A stretch of DNA of 64,000 bases from Deltaproteobacteria bacterium GWA2_38_16 (GTDB lineage: Bacteria; Bdellovibrionota; JACOXK01; 2-02-FULL-40-11): contig MGPE01000002.1 of the NCBI GenBank assembly GCA_001797335.1, forward strand, positions 236,938 to 300,937. The letters are read 5' to 3'. The notes under the pieces were generated by a model. That model made no database searches, was not told the DNA's origin, and saw only the letters and a list, made by a program, of their open reading frames with translations. Shown here piece after piece: positions 61,868-64,000 of the stretch. The translations under genes were made by a program, and so were the position numbers. Position 1 is the stretch's first letter. Each line of letters opens with the position of its first letter.

Positions 61868-63280
61868 ATGAAATTTTCTAATTCAATTTTAATAATCTTT
61901 AGTTTAATAAGCCTATCTATACTGATAAGCTGTAGTTCTTCTGAGGATGAGTCGCTCGAAAGTAGTTCTGCTCTTGTTCAAGAGGTTCCTTCTGTCAAAA
62001 TTTTAGATGCTCAACTGTCACAAACTCAACTGGGGGATCCTATTCGTGCGACTGTTAGAGTTTCTCACAGTCAAAATAAGACTGTTACCTTAAAATACAA
62101 AATTAAAAAGCCAGATAATTCTACAGGGGAATGGAAAACTCTAAACAGCCAAGCGGTGAGCAATCTTGAAACTGTATTTGACAATCAAGAAGTCATTCCT
62201 GCTAATGAAGTTAAGACTTTAGCATCGGGATTGTATACCGTTATATTTCAGGCACTAGATGCTGATAGCCTTTCTTCACCTGAAGTATCCCGCGAATTCG
62301 ACTTTTCTGCTGCTGCACCTTCCTCACCTTCTATTGAAATTACGAATGCTCTTCTGTCAGATATTTCATCGGGTTTTCCTATCAAAGCAACCGTCGCAAT
62401 TAAGGTTACTCAACTTTCAAGTATAAATGTTCCATTAAAGTATCGTATTATAAAAGATCCCAGTAATGTCGAAGTACTATCGTGGCAAACTCTAGCTACC
62501 CAAACGTGGTCATCTCAAGGGGGGAAAATCGTTAACAATTTTCAATTTTCATTTATCGATCAAGAAATTATTAATGATCAAAATTATCTTCGAAATGGAA
62601 CTCAACTTCAAGGAGGAGCATATCAAATTATATTTAAAGTAGTAGAGAGTATCCACAATCTTACCTCAACCGAAGCTCCATTATCATTTATACTGCCTTC
62701 TGTGGGTGCTTCTCCATCACCTCCGTGTGATTCTAAGTATGATGCAGACAAGGATGGCACGCCTGATGGCTGTGATCCTTGCACTGAATTATCAAAAATA
62801 CCCGGTCTAAAATATACAGTTAACATTATTGGAACTGGTACGTATAATCTGCCAAATGAAACCATTTTATTTTACCTTAACATTAATAAAAATAACCCTT
62901 CGCCTGCCTCAGGTGATGCATATACCTCACTGACTGGCTATGCTTTATCAACAAATAATAGTGGTTATCCCTGGAAAATTGGAACCCCAGAGATCCTGAA
63001 CCTAACATTTGCAACACCCTCTCAAAATAAATTTCAAGTGAATTGGGTTCGATCAGGGATAAATGAATGGCACAGTGATGGGATTAAAATTAGCGGCGGA
63101 TTTGATCCTTCATCATTACCGGCACTGGATCCTAAGGTACTACCGAAAAATGCGACGACAGGAATGGGCGAGTGGAGTTCTGATACAAATATAAAAACAG
63201 GTATTAGCATCCCACAATGTCTCAATTTATATGACCCCACACGCACTATTCCACCGAACACGTGGGTTGTGGCTCCATAA
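61868..63280 (+). CDS. Lipoprotein with two Ig-like repeats and TSP3-like calcium motif
   Basis: 470 residues from the ATG at 61868, six bases after AGGAG; two further ATGs lie directly ahead (61862 and 61865). Lipobox LSILISC. Two similar beta modules of about 120 residues: VKILDAQLSQTQLGDPIRAT and IEITNALLSDISSGFPIKAT share start and order. A thrombospondin-3-like segment with Cys follows (CDSKYDADKDGTPDGCDPC, about 285-303), then an unassigned C-terminal domain. Function unknown. Confidence 0.65.
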   Translation: MKFSNSILIIFSLISLSILISCSSSEDESLESSSALVQEVPSVKILDAQLSQTQLGDPIRATVRVSHSQNKTVTLKYKIKKPDNSTGEWKTLNSQAVSNLETVFDNQEVIPANEVKTLASGLYTVIFQALDADSLSSPEVSREFDFSAAAPSSPSIEITNALLSDISSGFPIKATVAIKVTQLSSINVPLKYRIIKDPSNVEVLSWQTLATQTWSSQGGKIVNNFQFSFIDQEIINDQNYLRNGTQLQGGAYQIIFKVVESIHNLTSTEAPLSFILPSVGASPSPPCDSKYDADKDGTPDGCDPCTELSKIPGLKYTVNIIGTGTYNLPNETILFYLNINKNNPSPASGDAYTSLTGYALSTNNSGYPWKIGTPEILNLTFATPSQNKFQVNWVRSGINEWHSDGIKISGGFDPSSLPALDPKVLPKNATTGMGEWSSDTNIKTGISIPQCLNLYDPTRTIPPNTWVVAP

Positions 63281-63281
63281 T

Positions 63282-64000
63282 ATGCAAAAGAGATACATAG
63301 TTATTTTTGTTTCTATCTTCGCACTCAGTTGTGGTGGCGGTGGAGGAGGGGGCAGTGGAGGTGGCCAAGGCCAAGATACAACCCCCATTCTTTCCAATGA
63401 ACCCTCTCAAACGGTTGCAGAGACAATTCAAAGTACGTCTTATGATGATTTGGCAAAACATTTTCCACAAGATCATCAATCTATTTCTTCTGTAACGGAA
63501 CAGGATGCTTTTATTGAGAGTTATTTATCCCAAACACAGCAACAGCAACTCCTCAACGAAGATGAAAAAATAGCTTTAAAAGATAAACTTTTTTCTAAGC
63601 CACCCTCTTCTCTTTCTGATGTTCATATTGAAAAGATATGGGAAAATAATTTGTCAGATGGGACAAAAGACATTTTAAATAAAATCCCCGACACGCTTAA
63701 AACCATTGAAGCGCTTGATATGACGGATGCAACAACCTTAGAAAGCACATTAGAAAAGACAATGCCAAAATTTAGTGATGCTCAATTTAAGGAGCTGATT
63801 AAAGCCACTTCAGAGCTTATTAAAAACATTCATGTCAGTGAATTTTCATTAGATACCAATGGAGATGGGAGAATTGATCGATTTGATTTTATTAATTTTA
63901 TAAAGCCTGCATTTCAAGAAGAAATGACAGAACAAGATATTAAAGCGCAGTATTTATATTGGAGTTATTTTTTAAATATTGACGAATCTGTCTTTAAGAG
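63282..64000 (+). CDS. Poly-glycine lipoprotein, N-terminal part (cut by window edge)
   Basis: Open frame of 239 codons from the ATG at 63282 to the end of the window, one base after the previous stop. Signal peptide with lipobox FALSC, followed by GGGGGGGSGGGQGQ. The rest is helical and charged, with one EF-hand/dockerin-like loop (LDTNGDGRIDRFDFINF, about residue 195-211). Third of the lipoprotein cluster. No further identification possible without the C-terminus. Confidence 0.7.
   Translation, partial: MQKRYIVIFVSIFALSCGGGGGGGSGGGQGQDTTPILSNEPSQTVAETIQSTSYDDLAKHFPQDHQSISSVTEQDAFIESYLSQTQQQQLLNEDEKIALKDKLFSKPPSSLSDVHIEKIWENNLSDGTKDILNKIPDTLKTIEALDMTDATTLESTLEKTMPKFSDAQFKELIKATSELIKNIHVSEFSLDTNGDGRIDRFDFINFIKPAFQEEMTEQDIKAQYLYWSYFLNIDESVFK

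Overview
The window is AT-rich, gene-dense chromosomal DNA from a Gram-negative, aerobically respiring bacterium. Evidence for a Gram-negative envelope: a LolC/E lipoprotein-release permease, many lipobox and Sec signal peptides, a chaperone-usher pilus, a GT9 heptosyltransferase-like enzyme and outer-membrane-barrel proteins. A TIGR02147-type regulator, many secreted orphan proteins and several lipoproteins with a long glycine run right after the lipobox Cys suggest a Bdellovibrionota/deltaproteobacterium-like lineage. That placement is inference, not proven by any marker gene here.

Layout. 1-10 kb: ABC-2 exporter (permease cut by the window edge), a ferredoxin-reductase-like flavoprotein, a TerC exporter, a tyrosine phenol-lyase, a duplicated beta-helix exoprotein, tRNA-Leu(UAG) behind an MBL-fold hydrolase, and secreted proteins including a probable zincin protease. 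10-20 kb: a frameshifted poly-Gly lipoprotein, another lipoprotein, tryptophanase, LolC/E, an MFS exporter, a CoA-binding protein, a GT9 transferase and a secreted M3 peptidase. 20-25 kb: tRNA-Ala(CGC), a TPR/beta-barrel protein, a Gly/Asn-repeat secreted protein, and a HAMP sensor that has a phospho-acceptor helix but no ATPase domain, followed directly by a CheY-like receiver. 25-29.5 kb: HEAT-like secreted protein, two small envelope proteins, MFS transporter.

29.5-35.6 kb is an accessory stretch of lower coding density. It holds orphan secreted proteins, a BrnT/BrnA toxin-antitoxin locus whose toxin is frameshifted, and a methyltransferase/VOC pair flanked by two copies of a roughly 98-bp direct repeat. 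It also has small REP-like hairpins, a clear intrinsic terminator and a consensus sigma-54 promoter in front of two overlapping orphan ORFs.

35.6-44.3 kb: an S41 protease, then a tightly packed minus-strand operon for a caa3-type (A2) cytochrome oxidase: aldo/keto reductase, SCO, coxB (fused cytochrome c), coxA, coxC, coxD, ctaA, ctaB. 44.3-50 kb: ferredoxin, an orphan, an archaeal-type (class II) GAPDH-like protein and a 1,266-residue lipoprotein of chitobiase-C-like repeats. 50-57 kb: an AAA_14/DUF4143 ATPase with a perfect inverted repeat abutting its start codon, then a chaperone-usher operon with two DUF4402 pilins, divergent from a TIGR02147 regulator. 57-64 kb: two secreted orphans (one with an HExxH motif) and three consecutive plus-strand lipoproteins, the last cut by the window edge.
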